A stretch of 64,000 nucleotides of DNA from Casuarius casuarius (GCA_003342895.1 PTFA01000404.1:1-64000); one strand, 5' to 3'. Numbered from the stretch's first letter, positions 44,874 through 58,406 are shown. The notes: generated from the letters alone by a model not told the origin. Translations and numbers: made by a program.

Positions 44874-45264
44874 AAGCTTCAAGCACAGTAACACACCCCC
44901 TGTGTCATTATTGACAAGGCTTTTTGTGCTAAGTGTGAACTTACTCCTCTGACAACTGACTATGAAGTGTTTGTTCAGGACACTCACACTATCTGGTGCA
45001 ACATAAACCACCAGAGTTTAGAAAGCTTCTTCATGGCCAGCTGCTGGTATCAGTACATTTAAGCATTGCCGCTGTAACTTTCCAAGAAGCAGTACTGAAC
45101 TGATGATCTCCGGAGCTAAAAAGGGAAGAGGGTCTGAGAGTGCCCATATCATTAAGAAAGAAGGAAGGAGAAAAACAGAGAAGAGAATCTCTTGGTCCTG
45201 ACAGCTCATTTCTGTTCTTATATTCAACAACTGTAAGGAGGAATAGCAACAACCATGCCAGCAT
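44874..45264 (-). pseudogene. Inverted V relic 2 with leader
   Basis: On the minus strand: a leader-like MLAWLLLFLLTVV from 45264 with no clear GT donor, then acceptor CCTCTTCCCTTTTTAG and a V exon 45115-44874 entering in phase 1. The exon has a Cys (QRQCLNVLIPAAGHE), an in-frame TAA where a Trp region would be, and the C-terminal block SKFTLSTKSLVNNDTGG...LLC. The 242-nt length is short for a V exon (about 285), so the CDR1-FR2 part is deleted. Strand order and the late FTLSxKxL...C block recall mammalian TRBV30-type V genes. Confidence 0.72.
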
Positions 45265-45319
45265 TTTCCTCTCCTGCAGCTGTGCTGGTATCAGACGAGA
45301 GATATTAGGCAATTTGAAG

Positions 45320-48300
45320 CCAGATGTTCTGTCTGTTGCCTTGGTTTTACTTCTTCCTTTTTCCAGTCTCCACTAACTCATTCCTCTGTATTTATTTGGT
45401 CATGGTGTGTCTCTTACTTTCCCTTCTTTTACTGGACTCTCCCTCTATTCCTGCTCCTCCCTGCATCCCCCACCCCCATTCCTCTTCCCTCGTCCTGAAA
45501 AGTCAAAGTTCCTTTTTTTTTTTCCCTCCCCCGTCCTGCTTTCTCAACCTTCATCTCCCACAGAAACATTTCATCAGAGAACTACTGAGAAACTGGGTAT
45601 CAAATTGGTCCAGATATCCTGGCATGTTCCTTTTGTAGTTATGTTCCATCTTCTCAGGGAATAGACAGATGTACTCTGAAGGTAAATTCTTCATGTTTCA
45701 TTTCTTTCTTAGCGTAAGAACTTTCATCTAGGATACCAATTCTCTGAACTTACTGGGCAGAGCTGTAGTTTCTTTAACAGTCATGCATCAATCTCTCTCC
45801 AGATGGTAACTGCCTCTCCTTTTACATTATTTACTCAACATAATTGCTGTTTTGGTCTTGCACAGTCCTAACTGAAAGCCCAGGAAAATGCTGAGTTCCA
45901 GCAGTTCACAGAAAAGCACTTTAGATCAAGGGAACAACAGAAGGTCAGTGAATAGACTGACTGGACTATCATAGAGTTAATATCAATATAAGTAAGCAGA
46001 TTGACACAGGCCACCTTTTGAGATAAAAGAGCAGGGAGAGAGAAGAAATTGATTTGTAGAATCCAAAGAAAGAGAGTTTAGGATTAAGGCCTTTCCCCAG
46101 GAAACTTAGGTAGGTGGCAAGACATGTCTGGTTTATTTACAGGAAAAGGCAAAACCACATTACTGTCCTGAGAACAAAATAGATTTTCTTTCCTTACTTA
46201 CACAACCCATAGTCAAATAACAAGGCCTCACAGCAAGGCCACGGAGAACAGTGCCCTCAGAGCCTCTCAGTGCCCTACAGTCATCCAGAAGCCACACAAG
46301 GCAGCAGGTGCACCTGGGAATACACTGAAACTAGATAGCCAATGGAAAGTAAGAGGTAGGCTAAGAGGGCCCCACAAAGAAGAGACTCCACCAAGGTCCA
46401 GAAATGTTAAGACAATTCTCCCTGTTCAGAATCCTTCACTGAAGCTACTGTACTAATTGTGCCCCTGAGCCAATAGTATATAGCCTTACAATCAAGGACC
46501 CAAACAAAGATCACAGCTTCTCTAATCTGCCAGCTAATGCCCCAACCTGAGACTGAGGTCTGGCTGCTAAGGTATACAAAGAACTGACCTGGTGGAAAGC
46601 AATATAGGGCAAGCCTGGCCTATAGAGAAAACTTCCAAGGGAAAGCACTCAAACATTCCATAGGCCTCATAGGCTTGTCACTTTTCACCAGGCCAGGAGC
46701 TCTTTCCAGTACTCTGGTTTCCAGCCTAACTCAGGGATGAACTTCTGGATGAGCTAGCTTTGCATATGGTCCAAGCAAGGGAAGACTGCTGGTCCATCAT
46801 GTTGACTCTCTCCTTGTAACTGTGGACACGATCATCCAGAATGGCTGCAGGAGAGCACTAGACAGTGGTGTAAGGGCCAGGCCATGCTGAAGTTTCTCTG
46901 AAGCACTCCTGGCAGGGGTTCACATCCCAAAGTGTCCTCCAACATCAGCACTGAATGAGCAGTCACTTGACTTAGAGTATACCACCAGGTAACATGATAA
47001 TGCAGATGCAGTGTGTCCGAGGTAAAATGGGCCAGAGCAGAGAGGAGGAGGCCAGGACTGCCTGCAACACAGAGTTTCTATAGATGTAGTTTGCACAAAG
47101 TGAGTGCCTATTATCCTATCAGGTTAGGGACCATCTATTTATTAGTCCATCAGTTTGCATTGATTGTGGAAACATGATTTTGGACTTGTCAGCTTTCTAT
47201 TTTGCTCCTGAGCCTGAAACCCCCTCTGCTGGATAGCATTTTTCCCTCTAATACAGAATGATTCACCAATTCATGTGTCATTCTTGCAGGGAGGCCATTA
47301 AAATTTTCTTTGATCATTCCACTGTTAGCCCTAATGCTGCCAAAGCAAGCCTCATAGCTAGCCATCGGCATGACAAATAGCTGTTCTTCTGCTTACCCTT
47401 GGGTGAGGCCTGGAAAGTAGAAACGCTTGCCCTACTCCCTAGCCCAAAATCCAACATACTGCCTGCCTGAGGAGCCTTTGACCATTCCTGAAATGAAAGA
47501 GGATTTATCCTGTTCTGGAACACCTGCTTAGACGCTGGAAGCCATCGCTAAGCAGTACCACTGCAGAGGTCAAAGGTCAAACAGGTCAAAGATGCCATGT
47601 CAGCTTGGCCTTTGTCCTCACTACTTCCATATTTGTCTCAAGAACAGTCTTGAATTTTGCATGAAGTTGCAGACTTTTTCTGGAGCTATTTTTTCCCTCT
47701 GGCTGGGCCAGAGAATGCTTAATCAAGGATGTAAACTATTGCAGTTACAGACAGCAAGTCTTTCAACCATATAAATGCTGATCCTGTTGATTGTGAAACT
47801 AGAAGGCAGCATCTCACTGTGAGTAGGCCATATTAGCTACTCATCTTCTACAGGAGATGTATCCCCTTCCTCATCTGCGTTTTGGGCACGGACAAGCTCT
47901 CCATTCTGTTCCTTTCCATGCAGCCACAAAATCACTTGTAAGGAGTGTACCATACATTTTTAACATGCACAAATGACCTCTGACCTATAATTTACCTGCA
48001 CCTCTGACCTATAAAGGATATTGAGACCTGGCTGACAAAATCAACATATTAGAATGCTTTTCAGGAGCTGTTTGTGGGACCCTAAGTGGATAGAAGCCAG
48101 CAAATTAGTTACAAAATAGCCTGATTGGCTCCACAAGGCACATTTCTGGTGCAAGAGGCTTCCTCTGCTTTTGTTACTCTCCCAGTCTTACAAGAGGCTA
48201 CAGGAAACAATGTAGCCAAAATGCACACATAACTGCAAAGTGGCAGAGCCCCGTAGGAATACTACACAGGATAAAAATTAGGGAACAAAGCAGTTCTGGA

Positions 48301-48671
48301 TAAAGAGATTGCACAATTGAATAGCCATAATTTTGAAGCAGAACATGCCCACTGTGACAGCTGGTGCTTATAGAGCTATAGCTCTGACAGTCCTCTTTAT
48401 TTTCCAGCCAAAGTTTCACAGGAGCTGCAACAGGTTAGCCTCCATGACTGGGAAATACCCTTAGCATTTCTGAATAGACAGGCAAAAACCACCTCAACTG
48501 AGTGCCTGTGCCAATCTCATTGCCAAGCAGAGATATAAATTCACTGTTTTCACATTTCTTTTCCACAGCTGTTTATTGTTTACTTGATTACACCATGTCA
48601 AAGCTGTTGCTTTTTTTATACAGGAAGTGAGCTGCAGTGCATGGTTTGCAGGAGTATTGGAGTTTCTGTGT
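45320..48671. other. Intergenic left of the ERV
   Basis: A T/C-rich patch at 45380-45560. Short minus frames at 47189-47523 show no recognised domain. No exon or RNA gene was accepted. Confidence 0.4.
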
Positions 48672-48677
48672 GGTGGG

Positions 48678-49147
48678 TGTTAAGGCAGCAAGGCCCATCA
48701 GTAAGGCTCAGATACATGGAGAGTTGATACACACAGCTTTGGGATGAGACAGAGTTTATTTACTTACACTCCGATCAACATGGGAGAACCCAGTAGACGT
48801 GCAGAGGGTTGCAGAGGAGGAGCCAGGCACACACAGGGGGTGTCTGTGGTGGAGTTCTCCATGGCGCTAAGACACGTGGGCTATAGTGCTGGGGGTTCAT
48901 GCAGGGGTATGACCAGCTAAAAGTACAGACCAGGCGTATGGAGCCACCATACCTTATCACTCAGGCCCAGCAACAAACCCATAGGGTGTTCACATGACAC
49001 ATTAGGTATTATGCAAGGCTCAGTTGTTCTCTTCTGGATGGCACAAGTTGGGTTATAGGATATTGCTGCATGCTGCATTTGCCCTGACCGTTCTGACTGC
49101 CTTGCTAGCTCCTCCTCACCCGTATCTTCAGCGCTGACCCCTTTGTA
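48678..49147 (-). repeat. ERV 3' LTR (left copy)
   Basis: On the plus strand it starts TGTTAAGG and ends near CCCCTTTGTA, pairing with TGTTAAGG...CCCCTTTACA of the other copy. It has lost four bases (TTTA) that complete the TATA box in the right copy and carries extra sequence near 48920-48990. A C/T tract (49148-49160), the polypurine tract on the minus strand, follows. Confidence 0.88.
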
Positions 49148-49439
49148 CTCCACCCCTCTGTCATTGGTCAGATCTTACTAGGTGCTGCTTAGACATATAT
49201 TAGGGTGTGGATAACATGTTCACAAGGAGTATACAGGTATTCTGAGAGTCACAGGGTTAACACTACACATACAACATATTTACATTAGCATTAAAACAGA
49301 AATAACAGCCAAACAATTATGAGGATTTTAGCTTCCCAGCCCCCAAAGAGGGTGGTTGCTGAGCCATCACCATGGATCAGGTTGGTGTGAAAGTTTGGAG
49401 GCTTCTCAGATATGATGGATTAAATTGGAGACATTCACA

Positions 49440-49985
49440 GAGGTGTCAGGTATGTAGGCACAGCACTCAGCTCCTTTAAGGGCACAAGTACAACATTGCT
49501 TGGCCAAGAGATAGTCAAGAGCTAGCTGGTTTTATAATACCATTGTCCTAATTGCTACTAGCTCAGTATTTATTTCGTTGGCTATTTGTTCCAGCATACT
49601 GGATAACAGCCTAATTCCCTTCATGGTTTGAGCTGTACCACGCATTGGGAAAAGGACAGTAAAATATTGTTCTTTTTCAGTAATGGCACATCGATGTTCG
49701 GGATGGAAAGAGAGAGGAGCATGAGGATGAAGCTGAGTAATGTGATCCATTGCAGGATGAATATATCCTAAATAACAGCTCCCTCCCCACTTGGGTGGCA
49801 ACCAAGGATAGGTACTGTGTCCACAGATAAAATATGTGCCATTGCAGGTAGTTCAGCCTCTCTTTGAACAGTCATCATTGTTCAGGCCATATCCTTCTCT
49901 ATACCCATTGGGCCATAATAGAATTTTAGAATTTCCATTCCCATATTCAGATGCATTTAAAAATAACTGGCAAATGGTTGAGCTA
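49440..49985 (-). pseudogene. ERV env remnant
   Basis: Minus-strand fragments include a surface-subunit end with CYLGYIHP (in 49801-49532) and a transmembrane-subunit part. The latter has LALDYLLA followed by a CxxC/CC cysteine cluster near 49500-49450, as in gamma-type transmembrane proteins. Stops interrupt it (one just after 49532). The N-terminal part of env is absent. Confidence 0.75.
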
Positions 49986-50263
49986 TGCTTATAGCCTTGG
50001 GGCAGCACTTGGAATGTATACTGTCTTTCCTTCCAGGTAAAAGCAAATCAGTCTGGGGTCTCCTCCTCTACAGCGACAGAGAAGAATGTGTTTGCTAAGT
50101 CTGTTAGAGCATGCCATTGCCCCATGTCTTTGGCAAGACATTCCATTAGGGTTACCATATCAGGTACAGCAGCACGGAGCAGTGCATCTATTTGCTGATT
50201 TTTAGCCAATTTTGGATTCCCATGTAGAATAGTGACTTCAGCTCCAGTGTCCACCAGAGCCAT
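49970..50263 (-). pseudogene. ERV protease and RT fragment
   Basis: The frame begins with the aspartic protease motif LVDTGAEVT and passes, after a deletion, into RT with LTDLANTFFSV. After a stop at about 50045 come YTFQVLPQGYKHS-type residues. The rest of RT, RNase H and integrase are missing; the next downstream sequence is env. Non-functional. Confidence 0.82.
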
Positions 50264-50383
50264 GACTCACTGCCTGCTACCCTCCCGCCAGTAAATCTCT
50301 GGTGGGACATAGGGGCACCGGTCCCCCACCATTAGATGGCAAATGTGGGTGAGGTGTGTAGGGAACCCACCTCACTGTCATTG

Positions 50384-51837
50384 CTAAGCTTTGGGTAACT
50401 GCCACTGGACTGTGGGATCTGAGGGCGCTGATGGTGTTGCCCTTGCCCCAGTCAAATCTGCTTGGCCCTTCTGTCCAGACCTCTGCTGGAGTTTCAGCCC
50501 TAACCAGCGCTTCAGTAATATGGCATTGAGCTGTTTGTCTGTCTCATCCTTGGGCACCCCTGCTCGAATCAGATCTAAAAACATTCTGTGGCATGTGATT
50601 CTTTCGTGCTTATCTCGCATGGCTCTCATGGAATGAGGTTTGGAACCGCCATTGTGGGCACTAGCCCCTCAAGTTTTAGGAGAATCCTAGTGAGGTCTCC
50701 TACAGTCCTTACAGCACTTGCTGTTATGGGTAGTACAATCAATTTCAAATGCAGGGCTGCTAGCTTGACAACTTTGGTATAGATAACTCATAGAATCATC
50801 AGGGGACTAGACAGCATTTGTGGCACCCGCCCCATTGCTGCTAACATTCCTAGCTGCCTCACCAGCTGCACTCCTTACCAGAGTTCTGAATTAAAAGATC
50901 ATCATCAAACTCCAAGACTTTCAGCCAAGTAACAGTGGCTGCATATAATACATCAAGGAGGGGTAGGGCATGCTCTGTGGGGCTTGTACTCTCCGTAAAT
51001 TATCACGCATTCCTGGGTGATGACTCAGGGATCCCAGCCATGTAACTTCTTCCTTTTCTAACATAATTGTGTTAGCCCCTTAATCCCACATGAGGACTAG
51101 CCAAGCCAATACCTCCTCCCCAGGCTGCTGCTTATACCAGTGGACTGTAAATCACTAGGTTTGAACAGGCAGACTACTATATTACCCTGAAGCGAGACTC
51201 TGGGGAGAGCCAGACCCTGATAACAAGTCTCTACTAGGGGCCATGCCGCAACTGCAAGGATCTCCTCCTCATCCTCAGAACTCCCCAGGGAGAATGACCA
51301 AGTGTCACCATCTCAGGTCTCAGGGTCCCAATCCACCTTCCTAATACCTGCACTACTGCAGATGTCACATCAACCTTTTCCCTTTTCCATCCCTTGTGAT
51401 CTACTAACCACGCTGTCAACACAGCACATTTCATCTCAGTTGTGTCGGCCAAAGCAGCAGCACTTTCAATTACCTCCTGAGACAACTGGAATCCTAGGTG
51501 TGTTGTAAATCCTCCTCAGCTTGCCAGAGCTGGGCCTCTAGGTCCAGCATCTGGTCATCCAGAGCGCGGAGTGCCATAAGTAAGCGCCATCTCAACTCCC
51601 CTGCAGCTATCTGCTCTGCCACCCTCTTCTTTCCAGGTAGAGATTCTTCATGAAGTCAGTCAAGGCTATGGCAGAGACCCCTTCCACTCTCTCCAGCTCC
51701 AGCCATGCAGCAGGGGCAACCAGCCCTACCATGCACTGCACCACAGGGGCCCACATGCTGGCCAGTGGCCACTGGGGGATGCGATGCATTTCCTCGCCTT
51801 TATCTCTGTCTCCTTTTTTCCACAAAGGCATGTTCAT
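50384..51837 (-). pseudogene. ERV gag remnants
   Basis: Three minus frames (51837-51607, 51485-51234, 50629-50384) lie between the primer site and the protease in the order expected for gag. The last contains a capsid-end-like FLDLIRAGVP and a basic Q-rich tail. Frameshifts and stops separate them. Identification rests mainly on position. Confidence 0.6.
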
Positions 51838-51848
51838 TTACTCAGTGT

Positions 51849-51866
51849 ATCCTTCCGACTATGCCA
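51849..51866 (-). other. ERV primer binding site, tRNA-Ser-like
   Basis: Minus strand TGGCATAGTCGGAAGGAT, three bases inside the 5' LTR. It fits the complement of a serine tRNA 3' end (TGGCGTAGTCGGCAGGAT) with two mismatches, both explainable by old mutation. The tRNA assignment is from memory. Confidence 0.65.
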
Positions 51867-51869
51867 AAA

Positions 51870-52294
51870 TGTTAAGGAGGCAAGGCCCATCAATAAGGCT
51901 CAGATACATGGAGGGTTGACACACACAGCTTTGGGATGAGACAGAGTTTATTTACTTACACTCCAATCAACATGGGAGAACCCAGTGGATGTGCAGAGGG
52001 TTGCAGAGGAGGAGCCGGGCACACATAGGGGGTGTCTGTGGGGGAGCTCTCTATGGCGCTAAGACACGTGGGCTATTTATAGTGCTGGGGGTTCATGCAA
52101 GCATATGACTGGCTGAAAGCACAGCCCACAAGATATTCATGTGATACATCAGGTGTCATGCAAGGCTCAGTTGTTCTCTTCTTGATGGCACAAATTCAGT
52201 TTTTGGACGTGGCTGCACACCGTGTTTGCTCTGACCATTCTGACCACCTTGCTAGCTCCTCCTCACCCATGTCTTCAGGATTGACCCCTTTACA
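51870..52294 (-). repeat. ERV 5' LTR (right copy)
   Basis: Minus strand: starts TGTAAAGGGG, has a TATA box TATAAATAG (52081-52073), a poly(A) signal AATAAA (52952 is not meant; it lies at 51952-51947) and ends CCTTAACA. The promoter parts are better kept than in the left copy. Confidence 0.9.
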
Positions 52295-52300
52295 GGAGGG

Positions 52301-55300
52301 TATGGGTAGGCCTAAGGAAGGGCTTATATATAGTATTTTTCTTAGTAGATCAATGACATTTTCAGACATAAGGGAAACAGGGAAGCTGAAGTGTACATCA
52401 AAAGCAAGAGTACATCCTTGCCAGCTGTTCTCTCTCCCTGGCACCTGGGAATCTGCTAAACAGCTGCAGATGTGATCTAACTATTGTCTTTTCTCAAAAC
52501 CACTGCCCTCATGGATAGACCTATCAGAACAAGGTCCACAAGATTTCCTATGAAAGCTACCATATTTCTAGGATGACCTCTCCCTGCTCTTGCTTATACA
52601 AGGACTAGATTATCATCTCAGTAATGCTAATGCAACCTGAGAAGGGTCCTAATCCATGCCTGTATCCTGGCACAGTATCACAGCCTTGTGTCATCAGCAA
52701 AGACCTTGAGTTGGCTTTTCCTGCCTGACTTTCTGCCTTTAAAATGCTCCCAAGAACCTTTTTGCACCAATCCAGTGGCCACTAAGTAGGAGAGGAAAAT
52801 AAGCACAAGATTGTCAGTGTGAGAACAGAGAACTTGTCAATTTTTCCACATTACACTTCAGAGATCACTATCACTTTTTTTTCTAAGGACAGAGGTAAAG
52901 CAGGATCTGCACAGCAATCGTACATCTCACCAAGCATCACAACATAAAGAACTTTCCAGGCAGGCAGCATGCAGTTCCTCCCAATTACTGAATAGAGAGG
53001 ATTGACTCATAGTAAAAAAGACTTCCTTAAAAACTAACTCACCTAATTCTGCATAGTATAGCATCACAGTGTGTCCCTGGGATAATACTGACATTAAACA
53101 GAGAGCACACTTTGCTCCAATACACACAGAAGGCTAGCAGGGTGGTAGTTAATGACTAATGATAGTCAGCTGGAATTCCTGGATAACCCTGAAACATTAG
53201 AGACCCAGTAGGTAGTTTTGAAATCCTTCCTCCACCAAATTCAGTTGGTTGAAGGAGAAAAAAACCTACCATGAACCCTGCAGTGTTACCACATACTGTT
53301 AAGCAGAGAAGGTTAGTGTTTTTCCCAGTTTTATTTTTCCATGGAATTTCTAAAACCGTTTATCTCACCTAGTACTTTTATGCCTTTCCTTCTAGTAAGC
53401 AATAGTCATGTGAAACATTAGCAGGAAGTCAGTGCAGGCTGATATTCGTACCTGTATGTTTTGGTGTGCTTTGAGATGTTTGCATGTTAAGCAATGTTCT
53501 GTTGCCTAACAATACCACTTATGTCCACTGAGGGACACTACTCTATTACAGAAGTTCAAAGTGGAGTCTTCCTACCCGAACAAGTGTGGTTTTGGAAATG
53601 AAAGAGCCACTCTTAAATTATGTGTTTTGTGTGATGTTTATATCCACAGTGAACTATAAATCTGTGCTCTCTTGAAAGAGCTAGAGAAATGCTAGACCCT
53701 CCACATTATTCTCAGTCTGATCATTAACACTGTTATCTTTAGACTCTCTGAACCCCTGTATCTAGAGCTCAGAATAAGCAGGAAGTAATTACCCAGTCTC
53801 CAATCCTACCCATTCTCAAATACCTCTCCTGGCTCTCTCTTCCCTTGAGATACAATTCAAAAGTACTCTTGCTTCCCAAAGCTCTTCCTTAATTTTTTTT
53901 CCTACCTTTTTCACAGATCTTAGTCCTCTCTGCTTACATCCTGGACTCCTTTACCAAACACTCAGAAAGATAAGCAGAAAGAGAACTGAGATGATACAAT
54001 AAAGCCTTCCCCAGCCACAAGAAATGGAGCTATTTTTTCATTGCTACCATTACTTCCAAGATGCTTACTCATCTCCCGCAGGGGTGCTGCATAATCCGTA
54101 GGAGCTTTTAGACTTTTCATGCTGTGGTTAAACCTGGGTGATTTTTTTTCCCCTAGTATTTAGAAGATTTGTTGAACAACCCATTTCAGTAATTTCTGGA
54201 CATATTTTCAAGTTTAATTCTAGTTTTTTAAACAGTTTCAGATTGATTTTCTTTCTTTTTCCAATTTTATTTTCGGTGGGAAGGGAATAGTTTCAGAGTC
54301 ACAGAGTGCAAGGGCAAAAGACAGTGAAAACTCTTTCCCATCATGGGATACTTAGTATTAAAGAACTCATGCTCAGGGGACTGACCTATGGCCATTTCAA
54401 ACATACATCAGTTTGACTGATGCCTAAAGGGGCAGTCTTGCCTATTCCTACCCAATGTGCATATCCTCCCCCTTCCCACCTGTATTCCAGCTGTAGCAGC
54501 TTTGCAGTTCCATAAAGTCTCCTACATCTGCTTCAAAATTTTCCAAATATTTTTGCTGAATTAGTTTTCAGCCAGATCACTTCCTGATCCAGATTCCTGC
54601 ACAAACCTTTGCTTCCAGCATAGGTAAGGTGGTGAGGACAGATGGCTTGGGGCAGAGAAAGGTGAAAGAAAGGTTTATTTTCACAGAAGCTTGTACTCTT
54701 GTGAGGTTGAAATGTTTGTGGAATCACAGTTCCCATTTTGCCCTAAAGTGATTTTAAACTTTATATGAATATGTTGTCACCACTGGGCTCCTGAGCATGC
54801 CAGTCTGTGTGTGGGAGGTTGGATGAGTGAAGGGAGATATTCTTAATGTTTCCTGTTGAGATGTTTCCACTTGTTACAAGTAATTAAATGTTCCCTGTGT
54901 TGCCAGATGCAAGCAAGTAGCTACCAGGCTACAGGCTTGTTCTGTTCATGGCACACAGTTTTTCCTCCAGCGGCTTTATGTATCTAGCCATTCATTTCCT
55001 CCTTTCAAGAGTTTCTGAAATAAATAAACTAAATGGAGTGTTTCATGCTAAACAAAATGAATTGTTAAGTTTAACATTTCCCCTTTTCTTTTTCTCTCAG
55101 AAACAAATATTAATATTAATCCACTCCAAACTGAAATTTTAGTTCTCCCTTCATGCACATTTTTAAGCCAAGAGATAAACTGGAACTGCAGTCATTTATC
55201 TAATCCCTTACTGTAGCCTTGAGTAGACTCAGATGCCCTGTACTGTGACACAGAGTGGTCCAAGCAGCTCTCTCCAACATTGGAGCCAAAAAGAAACATA

Positions 55301-58300
55301 AAGTCAGTATGTGCCTTATGTTATCTTACAGAGCCTCTTCACAGCCATCAGCACAAAATCCCAGATCCATTTCACAGTCATCTTCTTGAAAGCATTTCAC
55401 TTTGAATGCACCTCTTCCTCTTTGTCCTCCCACATGCAGTAACTTACTGTCCTTGTTTTCCACCGGGCTTCCAAGAAAATGTCCTATGTTACGAAACCTT
55501 TTTGTCAGAGTCATTTACAAATGGCAGCGTAAATCCCAAAGCATTTAAGAAAAGTAACTGTCCCTCCCATCTACATAGCCGTTGGCCTATTTGCGCTGCT
55601 TGAGCATAAGCATGCAATAGAAAACAGAGCTTTTTGAAATCTTAAGCAGATTTCTAGAGTCTTCCTTCAGATTAGCAATCTGAATCATGTGAATCTAAGT
55701 ACAGATCTACTCTAAGTACAGAATACTTCCAAACTGTTCTTATTGAAGCAGCAAAACACTAGCAAAATTGCAATTTATTTCAGGCCCCCTTCCTTCTGAG
55801 CTGAACGGACAATACTGACAAAAGCACAGTATACTTTGTCTGTTATTCTAGCAAGCATTTGTAGTTCCTTTATTCAGAAATCCACCAGAAATCAGAAATC
55901 CCAAGCATTGTTCAAGCATCAGGGACAGAATACACTTCCAAAAGAAAAAAAAAACCTGGGAAGTGAGTGGAATTTGGAACATGGATCAAAATGGATGAAC
56001 AGGTAGAAAAGTCTAGTCTCAAGTTCTTGATGGAATACAGAGAAGGTTTGGCAGATAAAATCAAAGTTAAAATTCTTGTTAAGGAGTGAGTGCCTAGAGA
56101 GCCTTTTAAGGAGGAGACTGAGCAGTTTAAGCAGGAAGAGATGGTGTTTATAAGAGAGATACCATTACATTCACACTTCCTTTGAATTCTAAGGCTTCGG
56201 TAGTGGCATGCACAAGACAAATATACATCTTTCTGTCACTTATCCATAACTGTGGGGCTCTGGGTTTTGTTCTTTCCCCCTTTTGCAACCGAAGAATCCC
56301 TGCAGCATCAGATGTCCCAGCAAGCTTTGAATTAACTCACTAGGTCAGGGCACTCAGGTAAAGAGCCAGCAGCTGGTATTGAACACACCTGGCTGCACTG
56401 CGGGTCTGCACAGAATTGACAAAATACACCCAAAGTGCCCAGTCTCAGCATGGAACTGGGCCTCTTGTAAAACCAGGCATGGATTACCATGAAGCTACTT
56501 TTCTTCTGCAGTTTTCTCAAAATCCTGGGCTAGAGCTTAAATGCCTGGGCTTCTTTCTGGGTATTACTAACAGGAAGAGCAGCGATCAATTTGTGTGATG
56601 CATATGTCAAAATGGTTGGATTATATAGGCAGACCAACAGACTGATAGACTGATGGAAAATAGATACACAGACATTTAGATTGTAGGCTCCAGTGGACAG
56701 ATACCGTTCTAGCTGTTTATTCATCCTGGAGAACGATACACATACTTAATAACAATGGTCATCGAAAATACGGGTAGGTGCATAACCAGCTAACACAGAT
56801 TGTTTTTTCCATCTCTGGTTTAGATTTGTTTCCATTAAAGCTCAGGAAACTTAGTGCTCTAAGAAGAAATGAGGGATGGCAGAGGAGGAACAAAGCGGAA
56901 AACAGTCTGCTCTGTAAGTAGAAACATGCTGCTTCTTTCAAGGAAGAGCTGAAACCTACAAGAAGCCACTCCATGCTTGTAGAACATCTCATTATCTGTG
57001 ATAAAGATTAAAAAATAAACAAACAAATGCAGGACTGGATGCTAATGACTACCAAGAGCCAGTCTAGAGGTACTGTGAAGCTGTAGGATATGGTCTTTTA
57101 CCTTATCCTGTGCTGTTCCTTAGTCTTTGTACACTTTTGAGCTTCCTCAAATTCTGTTCAATTATCTCTTATCAATTCTCTTCTTTCTATGCTGGGCTTT
57201 CTTCATGTATTAGGGAGAAAATATACTCATATTTCATCAAACAAACCAATGCAAAAGAAGGCCATCGTATATGATACCCAGGAGGGTAAAATAATAAGTT
57301 TCTAATTTACACCTATTATACATCATCAGTAGGATTTTTTATTTATTTATTTTTTTAATCTGGGAAGAAATATGTGCTATTTTAGATTTCTGGAGGAATA
57401 AATCTGCCCTTGAAAAAATCTTCTGGAAGCAGAACTTACTCACTGAAAACAGTTCTGCTTCAAAATTGATTGTCAAATATGTCCTCTCATATACAAATAG
57501 TTCCCTTCTTACTCTTTCGTCTGCCTGATGTTTGCTATTCCTAGCTCCTCCCTCTCTTCCTTGCTTCCCTTTCTTTTCCCTGTGGGTTTTTCATGGTTCC
57601 TCTGTGCATATCTTGTTTTCTCTGCCCCTGTCTCCCACCTCTCTCTCTCTCACACCCTTCTTTTTCCTTTGAAACTCTATTCCCCTTGTCTCAGTCCCAC
57701 CCCTCCTCTTTTATCCTCCTCGGCTATTCTCTCATGGGTGTTTCTTTTCTCTTTGGTTTGTGTGGTCTGCCCTGCAAATTCCATCTCTTTTCTCTTCAGG
57801 ACCCAACATGTTTCACACAGAGAAATTTATGAGATGGATTACGCTTTGCTGTTCCATGCATTGTTTTAACAAGTACGCCTTCTTTTGTTCTAGATACTAT
57901 GAGATCTGTACGTGTGTCTGCATATTTGTGTCTCACTTTATTATGTGGAATTTTGTATCTATTAAATGAATGCCTGCCTATGTAAGTTGGGGCACATATT
58001 TGTCTATCTCAGGCAACACACAGTTGCATAAGGTGTGCTATTCTTGTCACACATAAGATTTCTGTCATTGACTGGAGTGGAAGTAGCATCTGATACATCC
58101 ATGCTGGTTTGGGATTGAAAGTTTTTGATTCTTTTTTCTCTCATGTCTGGACTGGGAATGTTTACATTTTGGAGAATGTTCTGGTTTTTTTGTTTGATTG
58201 TTTGTTTGCATGTTTGTGTGGCAAGATGTGACTATGTGCCTAGCAGATGAAGGTTTCAAAAAGTGGAAACATTTTTAAGCATATAAATGCACTCACTGCA
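52301..58300. other. Intergenic right of the ERV
   Basis: About 6 kb without a recognised exon, RSS or repeat family. Pyrimidine-rich patches at 53820-53930 and 57500-57740. Frames up to 126 codons (52095-52475) are partly LTR sequence. Confidence 0.4.
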
Positions 58301-58406
58301 AAATCCTGCAGCAGCAGCCGAGAGAGAATATTTAAACACTGCCTTAAAGTTAACACCCCCCCCCCCAGTGTGTTAAACTTAATTTAAACACTGCCTAAAG
58401 TTAATC

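Larger units (their letters stand above)
48672..52300 (-). mobile_element. Endogenous retrovirus, deleted, gamma-type
   Basis: Two direct LTRs (48678-49147 and 51870-52294) flank 2.7 kb of internal DNA, far below a full provirus. It is read on the minus strand: primer site, gag remnants, protease, a short RT piece joined directly to env, and a purine tract. The flanking 6-mers GGTGGG (48672-48677) and GGAGGG (52295-52300) look like a target duplication with one change. Most of pol is missing and all frames are interrupted, so it cannot make virus. The LTRs differ at very roughly 8% of sites over their first 250 bases, so the insertion is old. The transmembrane env pattern and tRNA-Ser primer suggest a gamma-like, class I-type family. 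Confidence 0.92.

Noticed and set aside
45324..45664. Two overlapping plus frames of 85-104 codons
   Set aside because: Caused by a pyrimidine-rich tract; Ser/Pro/Leu-rich low complexity.
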